From: Alteribacter natronophilus
GTDB taxonomy: Bacteria > Bacillota > Bacilli > Bacillales > Salisediminibacteriaceae
NCBI RefSeq assembly: GCF_006007885.1
Contig: NZ_VCRO01000007.1
Location: forward strand, 152,001-216,000
DNA length: 64,000 nt
Reading direction: 5' to 3'
Shown here piece after piece: positions 1 to 8,235 of the stretch. The notes under the pieces were generated by a model. That model was not told where the DNA came from. It saw nothing but the letters and a program-made list of their open reading frames with translations, and made no database searches. Both the position numbers and the translations under genes were made by a program. Position 1 is the stretch's first letter, and the number at the start of each line of letters is the position of its first letter.

Positions 1-2
1 CA

Positions 3-2069
3 CTGCATTTTCTTGTCGGGACATTTCTCATGGGAACAATGATTTTCACACTCGACAGTGTTCTTTACTCTCTTTCTTTTTCGGAAACGCTTTCAGTAAA
101 CTGGCTTATACTCGGCTACAGCTTTTTTATGGTGCTATGCATTTCCGGTGCTGTTCTGCGCTTTCTTCTCATCCTGAATGATGAAACGGAGGAAATGGAG
201 AAGAGGAGGTGGCAGATTGCCGGAGCGGTCTCCATCGGTGTGGCTCTTTCCAGCATTCCCCACATGATCAAGGCATCTCTCACGGCAGGTTATACGCTCA
301 CCAACTTTTCATTCAGTCTGGAATCCATTTTCTTTTCGCTTTTCATAAACCTTCTGGCGCTGATTGTGCTGATTCTCGTTCCGGACCTCTTCGGTGACAC
401 GCAGCGGAAGAAAACAAAGATGGCTCTTTTGACGAACCGCGCGGAGTATCATTCGCTTTTCTTTAACCATCCGGACGCAGTGTTTGCGATCGATCACAAT
501 GAAAGGTTTATCAGAATGAACGAGACAGCAAAGCGGACAATAAACCGTTTCAGCGGAAATGTGTCGGACATCTGTCTGCAGGACGTGGTAACAGGCCCTA
601 CATATGAAAAAGTGAAAATTTATCTGTCCCGGGCTTTTGAAGGAAGGGGCAGTGAATTCGATCTGGATCTGACCGGGGACCGGTTTTTTAAAGTGATCAT
701 ACTGCCTCTTAAAATGGGGAACAGAACCGGCGCCTATGCGATCGTTAAAGACCAGACCGATTCAAAAAAACACGAAACGAGAATTCAGCATTTTGCCTAT
801 CACGATGATCTGACGGGGCTCAAAAACCGGCGTGGCTTTTTTCAGACTCTGGAGCAGCAGAACCATCCGTTTTCAGTGGTGATGATCGATTTTGATCACT
901 TCAAGCGGATCAATGATGTGTACGGACATGACTACGGAGATCTGCTTCTGAAAGAACTGGCCAGACGGATGAATCATCGATTCGGGGAGTTCCATGAAAT
1001 CGCCAGACTCGGCGGTGATGAATTCGCTCTTCTCTGCCGCGGTGACGATCGTGATGCTCTTTTTGAAGCGTGCACGGTGTTTCTCCGTGATTTTGAAGAG
1101 CCGATCCATATTGGAGGACGCCTCTGTTACATGACCCCAAGCATCGGGGTGGCCCACTCCATTGATGGGGAGAGGAATAACACCGTGGTTTCGCTTGCGG
1201 ATTACGCCATGTTCGAGGCGAAAAATACCGGACGGAATCAGCTGAAAGTGTTTGAACCGTCCATGAAAGAAGACATGGAGCGGAAAAAGATACTCGAACA
1301 GGATCTCCCTCACGCGATACTCAATGATGAACTTTATATTGTCTACCAGCCGATCTGGAACGTAAGTGACAGCCGGGTCGGGACAGTGGAGGCACTCGTA
1401 AGATGGCAGCACCCGCAGCTTGGTGCGATTTCTCCGGCTGAATTTATTCCGGTGGCGGAAGATCTCGGTGAAATTGCACATCTTGAAGAATTCGTTGTAA
1501 CGACAGCCTGCAGGGAAGTGCTGAACTGGAACAGGTCATTTGAAAAGCCGGTGTGTCTGTCGGTTAATATTTCCATGAAGCATATCGAGCAGACCGATAT
1601 ACATCAGTTTATTACCGGACGTCTCAACGCAACCGGATTTCCTCCCGAATGCCTGACAATTGAACTGACGGAGACGACCCTCATGCAGCGGGAAGGGAAC
1701 ACAGTGGAAGCGGTTGAACGACTTAAGAGTATGGGTGTGACGGTTCATCTCGATGACTTCGGCAGCGGGTACAGCTCACTTAACTATCTGATGCAGCTGC
1801 CGCTGAACGGGGTGAAGCTGGACCGGCTTTTCCTGCAGAAAATGAAAAAGGACAATGAACATTACACACTTGTACAGTCACTGATTTCGCTCAAGCAGAA
1901 GCTGGGACTCGATGTAGTAGCGGAAGGTGTGGAAACGGAGGATCACCTTCGTATGCTGGAGGAAATGGGCTGCCAGAACATCCAGGGTTACTATATTGCA
2001 AGGCCGCTTAAAGGAGCAGACTGTATGACCCTTCTCCGTGGTCAAACAGAAGAAGCTGCAGTCAGATGA
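3..2069 (+). CDS. GGDEF-EAL cyclic-di-GMP signalling protein with MHYT-like membrane segment (5' partial)
   Basis: The reading frame is open to the window edge; the first in-frame ATG (position 30) lies inside a hydrophobic segment, so the true start is upstream. The N-terminal ~125 residues are several membrane helices resembling the end of an MHYT sensor, but the Met-His-Tyr-Thr residues are not preserved in the visible repeat. A PAS-like region follows, then a GGDEF domain with intact GGDEF (RLGGDEF, about residue 330) and an EAL domain with EALVRW, DDFGSGYSS, EGVET and QGYYIARPL. No RxxD inhibitory site is seen five residues before GGDEF. Both cyclase and phosphodiesterase signatures are intact, so activity could be either; only experiment can tell. 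A terminator follows directly. Confidence 0.9.
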   Translation: MHFLVGTFLMGTMIFTLDSVLYSLSFSETLSVNWLILGYSFFMVLCISGAVLRFLLILNDETEEMEKRRWQIAGAVSIGVALSSIPHMIKASLTAGYTLTNFSFSLESIFFSLFINLLALIVLILVPDLFGDTQRKKTKMALLTNRAEYHSLFFNHPDAVFAIDHNERFIRMNETAKRTINRFSGNVSDICLQDVVTGPTYEKVKIYLSRAFEGRGSEFDLDLTGDRFFKVIILPLKMGNRTGAYAIVKDQTDSKKHETRIQHFAYHDDLTGLKNRRGFFQTLEQQNHPFSVVMIDFDHFKRINDVYGHDYGDLLLKELARRMNHRFGEFHEIARLGGDEFALLCRGDDRDALFEACTVFLRDFEEPIHIGGRLCYMTPSIGVAHSIDGERNNTVVSLADYAMFEAKNTGRNQLKVFEPSMKEDMERKKILEQDLPHAILNDELYIVYQPIWNVSDSRVGTVEALVRWQHPQLGAISPAEFIPVAEDLGEIAHLEEFVVTTACREVLNWNRSFEKPVCLSVNISMKHIEQTDIHQFITGRLNATGFPPECLTIELTETTLMQREGNTVEAVERLKSMGVTVHLDDFGSGYSSLNYLMQLPLNGVKLDRLFLQKMKKDNEHYTLVQSLISLKQKLGLDVVAEGVETEDHLRMLEEMGCQNIQGYYIARPLKGADCMTLLRGQTEEAAVR

Positions 2070-2073
2070 GAAT

Positions 2074-2110
2074 GCATCCCCGTTCAGTAACGGGGGTGTT
2101 TTTTCTTTTT
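2074..2110 (+). terminator. Rho-independent terminator after the GGDEF-EAL gene
   Basis: The stem CCCCGTT/AACGGGG with a 4-nt loop is followed by a T-rich tract, five bases after the stop codon. Confidence 0.85.
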
Positions 2111-2230
2111 CAGGGAAGTGAAGGGCGTGCCCGTGAGCACCAATCGTTTCACTGTCACGAGATCGGGTAAATAAAACAGTGTGTCCGTGTCAGGAAGTGC
2201 TGTACAATTATCCATTCGGAGGTGCTCTAT

Positions 2231-3670
2231 TTGTCCAAATCGTTTTATATTAACGGAGAATTCGTAAACAGTGAGTCGTCTGAGACAATCGACGTCATCA
2301 ACCCTGCAACAGAAGAGGTCATCGGCTCAATTGCCAAAGGAAGTGAAGATGATGCGAAAAGAGCCATTGATGCCGCATTTGAGGCTCAGGTTCAGTTTGA
2401 AAAAACCTCTCCGCCGGAAAGAAGCGCGTACCTGACGGATATTGCGGACAAACTGGAAGAGCAGCAGAAAGACTTTGCGAAGCTTCTTTCCAGGGAGCAG
2501 GGAAAAACGATCGGTCTTGCAGAAACGGAAATTGAAACAACGGTGGACTATTTCCGCTACATGGCCGGCTGGTGCCGGCGTGTGGAAGGGGATGTCGTGC
2601 CTAGCGATAACCCGGATGAAAACATTGTTGTCATGAAAAAACCAATTGGAGTAGTAACAGGCATTGTGCCCTGGAACTTTCCGTTGATGGTGCTTGCCAG
2701 AAAAGTCGCACCTGCGATTGCCACAGGCTGTACGGTTGTCATTAAGCCGAGTCAGCAGACTCCTCTTACTGCAGTGAAGTTTGCGGAGCTTGTACACGAA
2801 CATACCGACATGCCAAAAGGGGTATTTAACCTGATTACAGGAAGCGGCTCGTCCGTCGGTACAGAGCTTGCTTCCAACAGCAGGGTGGCTATGGTCAGTC
2901 TGACAGGAAGCTTCCCCGCAGGCTCCAAAGTGATGGAAGCCGCTTCGGAAAACATTACGAAAGTCAATTTGGAGCTTGGCGGGAAAGCCCCGGCCATTGT
3001 GAGCGAGCATGCGGATCTGGATCTGGCAGCCGAAAAAGTTATCGAGTCCCGGGTCATTAATTCCGGGCAGGTATGTACAAATGCTGAGCGCGTTTACGTT
3101 CACGAGTCGGTGGCAGAGTCTTTCATCGATAAAATTACAACCAGAATGAGGGATCTGAAAACAGGGGACCCCTTGGACGAAAACAGCGACTATGGTCCGC
3201 TCGTGAGCATGGATCAGCTCGAGTCCGTCGAGGAAGCCGTTAAAAAAGCCGAAGATGGCGGAGCGAAAGTGCTTATCGGCGGGAAGCGCGCCGACAGAAG
3301 CAAAGGATTTTATTATGAGCCGACTGTCCTGACGAACGTGTCCCAGGATATGGATATTCTCCAGGAGGAAATTTTCGGTCCTGTGCTGCCGATTGCGACC
3401 TACAGTACGTTCGATGAGGCAATCAGGCTTGCCAACGATTCCGTTTACGGTTTGTCCTCTTCCGTGTTTTCCGAAAATTATCATGAAGTGATGCAGGCGG
3501 TAAATGAACTGAAATTCGGCGAAGTCTATGTGAACCGGGAGCATTTTGAGGCCGTTCAGGGGTACCATGCAGGATGGCGCCAGTCAGGTGTCGGCGGTGC
3601 TGACGGCAAGTACGGTGTGGAAGAGTACCTTCAGACTACCGTAGCCTACCTCGAATATAAAAGAAAATAA
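2231..3670 (+). CDS. aldA: Aldehyde dehydrogenase, AldA (lactaldehyde/glycolaldehyde) type
   Basis: NAD(P)-dependent aldehyde dehydrogenase of about 479 residues, collinear with E. coli AldA through the whole length. Visible landmarks are the cofactor motif VPWNFP, the general-base Glu in LELGGKAP and the catalytic Cys in NSGQVCTNAERV, plus the AldA-like C-terminus (HAGWR, GGADGKYG). The TTG at 2231 is chosen because GGAGGT (2218-2223) stands 8 bases before it; the GTG at 2222 overlaps that same Shine-Dalgarno and cannot be the start. Substrate (lactaldehyde, glycolaldehyde or a related short aldehyde) is inferred from family similarity only. No partner genes for fucose or rhamnose use lie nearby. 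Confidence 0.85.
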   Translation: MSKSFYINGEFVNSESSETIDVINPATEEVIGSIAKGSEDDAKRAIDAAFEAQVQFEKTSPPERSAYLTDIADKLEEQQKDFAKLLSREQGKTIGLAETEIETTVDYFRYMAGWCRRVEGDVVPSDNPDENIVVMKKPIGVVTGIVPWNFPLMVLARKVAPAIATGCTVVIKPSQQTPLTAVKFAELVHEHTDMPKGVFNLITGSGSSVGTELASNSRVAMVSLTGSFPAGSKVMEAASENITKVNLELGGKAPAIVSEHADLDLAAEKVIESRVINSGQVCTNAERVYVHESVAESFIDKITTRMRDLKTGDPLDENSDYGPLVSMDQLESVEEAVKKAEDGGAKVLIGGKRADRSKGFYYEPTVLTNVSQDMDILQEEIFGPVLPIATYSTFDEAIRLANDSVYGLSSSVFSENYHEVMQAVNELKFGEVYVNREHFEAVQGYHAGWRQSGVGGADGKYGVEEYLQTTVAYLEYKRK

Positions 3671-3706
3671 GAAAGATGAGAGAATGGAAGGATTTAATTC
3701 AGGTTT

Positions 3707-3732
3707 GTTTAATTCACCCGGGTTACGGGTAA
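3707..3732 (+). promoter_or_regulatory. Sigma-B promoter for the general stress protein gene
   Basis: GTTTAA (3707-3712), 14-base spacer, GGGTAA (3727-3732). This matches the sigma-B consensus GTTTAA-N12-15-GGGTAT at 11 of 12 positions and has the same hexamers and spacing as the promoter before rsbV at 57301. Confidence 0.85.
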
Positions 3733-3757
3733 TTCAAATTCCAGGAGGCGATATAAA

Positions 3758-4102
3758 ATGGAACCACTTTACAAAGAATTTTTTAACGATGAGGAAGTTG
3801 TAAAAACAGTTGAGGCACTGAAAGGCAAAGGCGTGGATGAGGACAACGTATACGTACTCACTCATGATGAAGACCGTACGGAGCGTGTAGCAGACAATGC
3901 GGACGCCAACACTGTGAACATGAACGAACAGGGCATCGACACTTCCGTGAAAAACGTCTTCCGTAAAAAAGGGGACGAGCTTCGTGCCCAGTTTGAGGAA
4001 CTTGGTTTCTCCGGTGATAAGGCCCATAGCCTTGAAGAAAAACTCGATGAGGGTAAAGTCATCGTAGTTGTAAAAGACGCGCCGGCTGATCTTCAGCTGT
4101 AA
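3758..4102 (+). CDS. General stress protein 17M-like (YflT family)
   Basis: A 114-residue, highly acidic protein with the N-terminal layout of the YflT/GSP17M heat-induced stress family: a short beta-alpha-beta start (EEVVKTVEALKGKGV...VYVLTHDED) followed by a charged helical region with VKNVFRKKGDELRAQFEELGFS and ending in KVIVVVKD. The function of the family is not known beyond sigma-B-dependent induction in Bacillus. The ATG has AGGAGG 9 bases upstream, and a near-perfect sigma-B promoter lies 26 bases before that Shine-Dalgarno region, which fits the family. A terminator follows. Confidence 0.85.
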   Translation: MEPLYKEFFNDEEVVKTVEALKGKGVDEDNVYVLTHDEDRTERVADNADANTVNMNEQGIDTSVKNVFRKKGDELRAQFEELGFSGDKAHSLEEKLDEGKVIVVVKDAPADLQL

Positions 4103-4138
4103 AAGCAGACTGTGCATCCCTTTAATAAGAACAAAGCA

Positions 4139-4170
4139 GGAGCTGTCCCATAGCGGGGCAGCTCCTTTTT
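4139..4170 (+). terminator. Rho-independent terminator after the stress protein gene
   Basis: GGAGCTGTCCC / GGGGCAGCTCC stem with short loop and T5; it lies between convergent genes. Confidence 0.85.
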
Positions 4171-4197
4171 AACAGGATTTAAGTTCAAACTCACCGA

Positions 4198-4668
4198 TTA
4201 TGGAAGCTGCGCGATCAGCTGCTTCAGGGAACCGAGGTGGTAGGCGCAGTGAGCAATGGCAGCTGAGGCAGACACAGTCTGTTTTTCGGTCCAGTCGATT
4301 GTGTCCAGTGTATGGCTGAAATTCTCATATTCCTCCTTGAGCTGACTTTTAAAAGCCTGCCAGGTTCCTTCATCAACCTCCCGGATTTTCCAGCTCAATG
4401 ACCAGTCTACCTGACGGTCTTCCTCGAGGAGGGAGGCATTGGTAACCTGAAGATGATAGAGGGTGTGGTGGACATGAGCGGCGATAGAGGCCTGAGAGGA
4501 AGACAGTATCATAGACGCTTCTCTCGCATTGATTCGTTCAATGGTGTTCATTAACCCTGCACTGGGTCCCGGATCGGTAAAATAAATCTCCTCTTTTTCG
4601 GGACCTTCGAACGCTTCTTTCAGCAGTTTCTGCAAAGAATTTCTTACAGTCAACAGCCCTGTTCCCAA
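4198..4668 (-). CDS. DinB-fold (DinB_2 superfamily) protein
   Basis: A protein of 156 residues predicted to be a four-helix bundle. It carries the spaced histidines typical of the DinB/YfiT metal-binding fold: a first group in AHVHHTLYHL and a HxxxH pair in AHCAYHLGSLKQL near the C-terminus. Members include putative metal-dependent thiol transferases and damage-inducible proteins; no substrate can be named here. The TTG at 4668 has GAGGGAG 8 bases upstream; the GTG at 4677 abuts that Shine-Dalgarno and is less likely. A second, distinct DinB-fold gene lies 1.1 kb upstream on the same strand. Confidence 0.65.
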   Translation of the reverse strand: MGTGLLTVRNSLQKLLKEAFEGPEKEEIYFTDPGPSAGLMNTIERINAREASMILSSSQASIAAHVHHTLYHLQVTNASLLEEDRQVDWSLSWKIREVDEGTWQAFKSQLKEEYENFSHTLDTIDWTEKQTVSASAAIAHCAYHLGSLKQLIAQLP

Positions 4669-4713
4669 CGCAATCACTCCCTCTGATAGTCATTAATAGA
4701 CACCTTCATCCTC

Positions 4714-4740
4714 CCCGGAACCTGTCTGTCAGGTTCCGGG
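4714..4740 (-). other. Perfect 11-bp hairpin between coat gene and DinB gene
   Basis: CCCGGAACCTG, 5-base loop, CAGGTTCCGGG. No T-run follows on either strand, so it is a weak terminator or an mRNA-end stabiliser for the upstream cotX-like gene. Confidence 0.5.
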
Positions 4741-4901
4741 CTCTATCATACAGGCTCTGTACCTGTCCTTCAGGATGGTCCCTATAGTGACATCTTTCGG
4801 ATGGAGAGGGGAAATTCCTTCTTTTATATGTAAAAAAACTATCACTCTTACAAAAGTGTCCCCCGGACGTAAACGTACGGGGGATACTGGGTGTCGTTTT
4901 A

Positions 4902-5393
4902 TTAGAGTAGACCAATCTGGACTGCTACAAGGGTGATCAGCTGAAGAAGCAGCTGAATGTTAATGAGAAGCTGGGTGTCTGTTTTTGAAACGTCAACATT
5001 TTTTGAATCCTCAACAATAATCTGGCTGAAGGATTCCTGTTTAACTTTGATTGTTTGGAGAAGGTCGTTTGAAATGGCTTCAGCCTGGTCGGCACTGGCT
5101 ACAGAGATGCTGATCAGAATGATGAACGCCGCCTGAAGTGCTGCCTGAATATTGAGTGCCGCTTTTGTATCAGTGACTGTCACGTTTACATCACAGGAGT
5201 TGGAGATTACAATCAGCTCTTGGGTAAGCTGGGTGGTTTTATTATCAAACTGGTTGTCAGCAGTTTCTCTTCCGCACGCGAGCGGATGCTCTCTGCCGCT
5301 GAGGGCATCCCATTTCCGGGCTCTGTTTCCGGCAGAAACAGGAGCGGATGCCGCCGCGTTTCTATTTACCATAAAACCGTGTCTGTTTGTCAC
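4902..5393 (-). CDS. cotX: Spore coat protein, CotX family
   Basis: A 163-residue protein with two copies of the CotX/CotV (Coat_X) domain. Each has the pattern polar-N-term, then V-V-x-T/K-T-D-T-x, then a hydrophobic Leu/Ile-rich stretch: VNVTVTDTKAALNIQAALQ and VDVSKTDTQLLINIQLLLQ. In B. subtilis CotX/V/W/Y/Z proteins build the insoluble outer coat or crust of the spore. The GTG at 5393 is chosen because GGAGGT lies 8 bases before it; the GTG at 5402 overlaps the Shine-Dalgarno. The first ~55 residues are a basic, low-complexity leader without similarity that I recognise. Confidence 0.85.
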   Translation of the reverse strand: MTNRHGFMVNRNAAASAPVSAGNRARKWDALSGREHPLACGRETADNQFDNKTTQLTQELIVISNSCDVNVTVTDTKAALNIQAALQAAFIILISISVASADQAEAISNDLLQTIKVKQESFSQIIVEDSKNVDVSKTDTQLLINIQLLLQLITLVAVQIGLL

Positions 5394-5472
5394 TAGATTC
5401 ACCTCCTCTCTTTCACTATTAACATATGAAGGTTCTTTCTGTTTGTCTGGACAAGCAGTCTGGTTCTTTTAT

Positions 5473-5676
5473 CTATTTTTTATTTTTTCTGCTGTCTGTG
5501 GACTCCGTGATTTCTGCGTTTGCCAGAAACGTTTCGGTCTCTTTTTTGATATCTTCCACCAGCGCTCTTAACTTTTGCTTCTGCTCGTCGGAAAGGGAAT
5601 TAACGTTACTTTTTACGTTATATTTCTGAAATGTTTTTTCTACGAGCAATTCCAGCATCTTTTTAGCCGATTCCAT
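5473..5676 (-). CDS. Small charged protein next to the coat gene
   Basis: A 67-residue Lys/Glu-rich, probably helical protein without signal or membrane segment. It has a strong ribosome binding site (AAGGAGGTGTAACG before ATG) and lies 79 bases upstream of the CotX-like gene on the same strand, so co-expression in the sporulating mother cell is plausible. I do not recognise a named family; small helical proteins like this often accompany CotX/CotW genes. Spore role is inference from position. Confidence 0.6.
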   Translation of the reverse strand: MESAKKMLELLVEKTFQKYNVKSNVNSLSDEQKQKLRALVEDIKKETETFLANAEITESTDSRKNKK

Positions 5677-5730
5677 CGTTACACCTCCTTACTTACGAAA
5701 GTGGCTCCTACACTTAGCAGTTTATGCCAT

Positions 5731-5760
5731 AAAAAAAAGCCGGACTGGTTATCCGGCCTT
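5731..5760 (-). terminator. Terminator of the upstream DinB gene (minus strand)
   Basis: On the minus strand GGCCGGAT, loop, TCCGGC is followed by T8. Confidence 0.85.
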
Positions 5761-5806
5761 ACATGTGAAAAATATGCGTTTGATAGGGATGCTTTAGCCC
5801 TTTATA

Positions 5807-6295
5807 TTATGGGTTGATCTGCAGGGAGTGGATACTTTCTCCAATATAGGATGTATAGAGGAAGCCTGCCACTTCTTTTACGTGCTGTTCATCATGTTTA
5901 CAGAGAAGATTTACGTATTCAAGAATCGTACAGTTCTTCTCACCTACGGAGAACTCCGTAGCCAAATTACAGGCGTGAAAACGTTCTGCCAGTTTGAGAC
6001 GGGAAACGATAGCCTGATCGATGAGTTCCTGCATTGGGACTGTATCCGCATACTCGGCTGCTTCCCGGTTTACTTTATGTATCATATTATCCCACCCGCT
6101 CACTTTTTCTCCCAGAAGCATGTAAGGCAGACGCTCATCTGTTATTTTTTTATCCCAGTAGTGAAAGTGTGCAACGATCGCTGCCGTAGACCATTTGTCT
6201 TCACCGATCGGTTCGTAAAATGTATCGTTATCAATCTGCTTTAAGTGGCTGAAAAAAGAAGTCAGCTGCTCAAATTTTGAAATAACCGTATTCAT
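5807..6295 (-). CDS. DinB-fold (DinB_2 superfamily) protein
   Basis: A 162-residue DinB-like four-helix protein. The conserved metal ligands are visible as HFHYWDKK near residue 43 and HDEQHVKE near residue 137; the KWSTAAIVAHFHYWD segment is characteristic of the family (kWs..eil.Hl...e). The ATG at 6295 starts at the usual family position (MNTVISKFEQL) and has AGGGAT a few bases upstream; an ATG at 6307 has no Shine-Dalgarno. Substrate is unknown. It shares the fold with the gene at 4198-4668 but the sequences are clearly diverged. Confidence 0.75.
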   Translation of the reverse strand: MNTVISKFEQLTSFFSHLKQIDNDTFYEPIGEDKWSTAAIVAHFHYWDKKITDERLPYMLLGEKVSGWDNMIHKVNREAAEYADTVPMQELIDQAIVSRLKLAERFHACNLATEFSVGEKNCTILEYVNLLCKHDEQHVKEVAGFLYTSYIGESIHSLQINP

Positions 6296-6307
6296 CCAAT
6301 CCCTCAT

Positions 6308-6805
6308 TCTGTTTTTATAATCTGCCTGAAAATTCCACGTTTTTCCTTATACGTCTATGAGTCTCGTTTTATTGTATGTAATTTAGTTGGTAAATGAAAG
6401 AATACTCCGGCAATTTGGATAAAATAGCCTATAAGAAAATCCCGAATGAAAGCAGAATCGGCAATTCGTACGAGTACTTTTTACATACTTTTACGCGTAA
6501 GGGTATGTACGGAAAAACCCCGCACAGAATGCGGAGTTTTTATAAGGGGAAGGAAGCCTTGTGGAGGAACTGAACAGGCTGGTGAGTGGAGCGGTTTCCT
6601 GTAAGGGGTCAAACTATTGTTCTATTCAGGTCCCTGCCCTTATTTTCCGTATATGTTGAGGGGGTCTTCCAGGTTGGCGTCCACCTGGAAGACTGGAGGC
6701 TACCACGAATGTCCGGTATGCAGGATGGTCGCTGCTGAGCTGCTTTTCGTTGATCGCAAAGGAGGTTGCGGTTTCCAGTAAAAGCTGGAGCGGAATGGAT
6801 TTTTA
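6308..6805. other. Intergenic region with hairpins, no convincing gene
   Basis: About 500 bases without a supported CDS. It holds a 28-bp near-palindrome (6482-6509), a small CCGC/GCGG hairpin flanked by A5 and T5 (6512-6545, possible bidirectional terminator), and a perfect 11-bp stem GTCTTCCAGGT/ACCTGGAAGAC (6664-6693). A 32-codon GTG frame from 6561 has no good Shine-Dalgarno. A small untranslated RNA ending at the 6512-6545 hairpin is possible but not shown. Confidence 0.5.
6482..6509. repeat. 28-bp near-perfect palindrome
   Basis: TACATAC and GTATGTA arms enclose an inner perfect palindrome TTACGCGTAA; only the two 2-base linkers are asymmetric. It could be a dimeric-regulator site or the stem of a short RNA. 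Confidence 0.6.
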
Positions 6806-6895
6806 TTAGCCGTTAAAGCAGAAGCATCCGATAATAACCAAAAGGATGAACAGCACCAGCACAAGGGCGAAGCCGTGGTGGTTGTAGTAACCCAT
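6806..6895 (-). CDS. YjcZ-family sporulation peptide
   Basis: A 29-residue peptide starting MGYYNHHGFA and continuing as one hydrophobic helix (LVLVLFILLVIIG) with a CFCFNG tail. Start GYY plus His/Gly, then FAL-(V/I)VLFILL is the signature of the YjcZ family of tiny membrane peptides annotated as sporulation proteins in Bacillaceae. The ATG has AGGAGGAGAAAATT upstream. It is easily missed by gene finders because of length. Two in-frame TAA-type stops end it. Confidence 0.85.
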   Translation of the reverse strand: MGYYNHHGFALVLVLFILLVIIGCFCFNG

Positions 6896-7049
6896 AATTT
6901 TCTCCTCCTGTCATTATGAATTGAGAGAGGCCTCTCACTGATAATCTATGTACGGTGAAGAAAAAAGTATGGACAAGTGAGGGAGGCCATATGCCTGTTT
7001 TTCCGGGAAGGTAGAGAAAGAGAAAACGGGAACTTTGTGAGACGAAGAG

Positions 7050-7078
7050 TTGAGCCGGGGGATTCCCTCCTTTATAAT
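7050..7078 (+). promoter_or_regulatory. Sigma-A promoter for the LacI-family repressor
   Basis: TTGAGC (7050-7055), 17-base spacer, TATAAT (7073-7078). Confidence 0.75.
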
Positions 7079-7111
7079 GATGGAGCGTAAAAAAGATCGG
7101 AGGTTTTTCAA

Positions 7112-8104
7112 ATGGTTACAATCCGGGACATTGCAAGTCTTGCCGGCGTTTCGCGGACAACAGTCTCAAGGGTGCTCAACGGTTCTGGTTATGTAAGTGA
7201 ACAGGCGAGGAAACGGGTTATGGAGGTAATCGAGGAAACAGGGTATGTCCCGAGTGAACAGGCAAAGGCGCTGCGGACGAAAAAATCCAATGTTATCGGT
7301 GTGATCCTGCCTAAAATCAGCACGGAAACCGCCAGCCGGGTGGCGGATGGAATCGATACAGTGCTGAACCGCGAAGGCTATCAGATGATCCTTGCCAACG
7401 CCAAACTTAAGGTGGAGAAGGAAATTGAACAGCTGAAGCTGCTTGAAAGCAGGAGGGTGGACGGCATTATTCTCCTTGCCACAAACAAGGAAGACAGACT
7501 CCTCAAGGCCATTGAATCCCTGAGTGTGCCTGTCGTTGCCCTTGGACAGGATCTGCCCTCCATTTCCTCGGTCATCTATGATGATTATCACGCTGCAAGG
7601 GAGATGACAGAAGCAATTCTGAAAAAAGGCCGGAACCGGATCGGCTTTATCGGTGTGTACGAATCGGATCATGCAGTAGGTGTTCTCAGAAAGCAGGGCT
7701 ATCTCGATGCTCTGGAGGCAGAAGGAAAAACACCTGAGGAAGGATGGATTCAAAAAGGAGACTTTACGGCTGAGTCAGGGTACCGTGCCATGAAATCTAT
7801 CTGGGAATCAGCAGACCGGAAACCGGATGCTGTGTTTGCAGTTACGGACCGTCTTGCAGTCGGTGCACTTGAGTATCTCCGTGCCATAGGGGTTAAAACA
7901 CCGGAAGAGACAGCAGTTGCGGGGATCGGTAACTCAGAGATTTCAAAATATGTCACCCCCTCTCTTTCAACAGTGGACTACAACAACGAGGAAGCGGGAA
8001 TGAGAACGGCAGAGCTTCTGCTGGAGCGGTTAAACAGTTCCGGGGAAAACAGAGAAAAAATTGTAATGGGCTATAGACTTCTAATTCGCGATAGTTTAAG
8101 ATGA
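7112..8104 (+). CDS. scrR: LacI-family sucrose operon repressor (ScrR-like)
   Basis: A 330-residue LacI/GalR regulator. The N-terminal helix-turn-helix and hinge are complete (TIRDIASLAGVSRTTVSRVLNGSGYVS), followed by a periplasmic-binding-like effector domain beginning at the SNVIGVILP strand. Its gene is followed directly by a sucrose-type PTS transporter, and two TGGAATCGATTCCA-like operators sit between the two genes, one inside the transporter promoter. This supports repression of the transporter, with sucrose or its phosphate as the probable inducer by analogy with ScrR. No operator copy is obvious at its own promoter. Confidence 0.8.
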   Translation: MVTIRDIASLAGVSRTTVSRVLNGSGYVSEQARKRVMEVIEETGYVPSEQAKALRTKKSNVIGVILPKISTETASRVADGIDTVLNREGYQMILANAKLKVEKEIEQLKLLESRRVDGIILLATNKEDRLLKAIESLSVPVVALGQDLPSISSVIYDDYHAAREMTEAILKKGRNRIGFIGVYESDHAVGVLRKQGYLDALEAEGKTPEEGWIQKGDFTAESGYRAMKSIWESADRKPDAVFAVTDRLAVGALEYLRAIGVKTPEETAVAGIGNSEISKYVTPSLSTVDYNNEEAGMRTAELLLERLNSSGENREKIVMGYRLLIRDSLR

Positions 8105-8108
8105 GTTA

Positions 8109-8169
8109 TGGAATCGATTACATAAGCGGTTTCATTACTTTTTACATCATGTGGAATCGATTCCATAAT
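8109..8169 (+). promoter_or_regulatory. Promoter and twin LacI-type operators of the PTS gene
   Basis: Promoter: TTTACA (8141-8146), 17-base spacer, CATAAT (8164-8169). Operator O1 is the perfect palindrome TGGAATCGATTCCA (8152-8165), lying in the spacer and touching the -10. Operator O2, TGGAATCGATTACA (8109-8122), differs at one base and lies 43 bases upstream, allowing repression by two bound dimers. CATAAGCGGTTTCA (8121-8134) resembles a CcpA cre site at 12 of 14 positions. Confidence 0.85.
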
Positions 8170-8235
8170 GATGATAATTCCGAATGGAACTTAAAAAACT
8201 GGACATAATTTCATTGAAAGGAAAGGGGTTTATCC

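Noticed and set aside
2327-3568. 413-codon minus-strand ORF opposite the aldehyde dehydrogenase gene
   Set aside because: It is the antisense shadow of a well-conserved enzyme gene; composition is Arg/His/Phe-rich and no start signal exists.
4706-4915. Minus-strand 69-codon ORF between the DinB and CotX-like genes
   Set aside because: It runs through a perfect hairpin, has no Shine-Dalgarno and no recognisable family.
6561-6659. 32-codon GTG frame with two Cys, bacteriocin-like at first sight
   Set aside because: No proper ribosome binding site, no modification or export genes nearby, and no leader motif.
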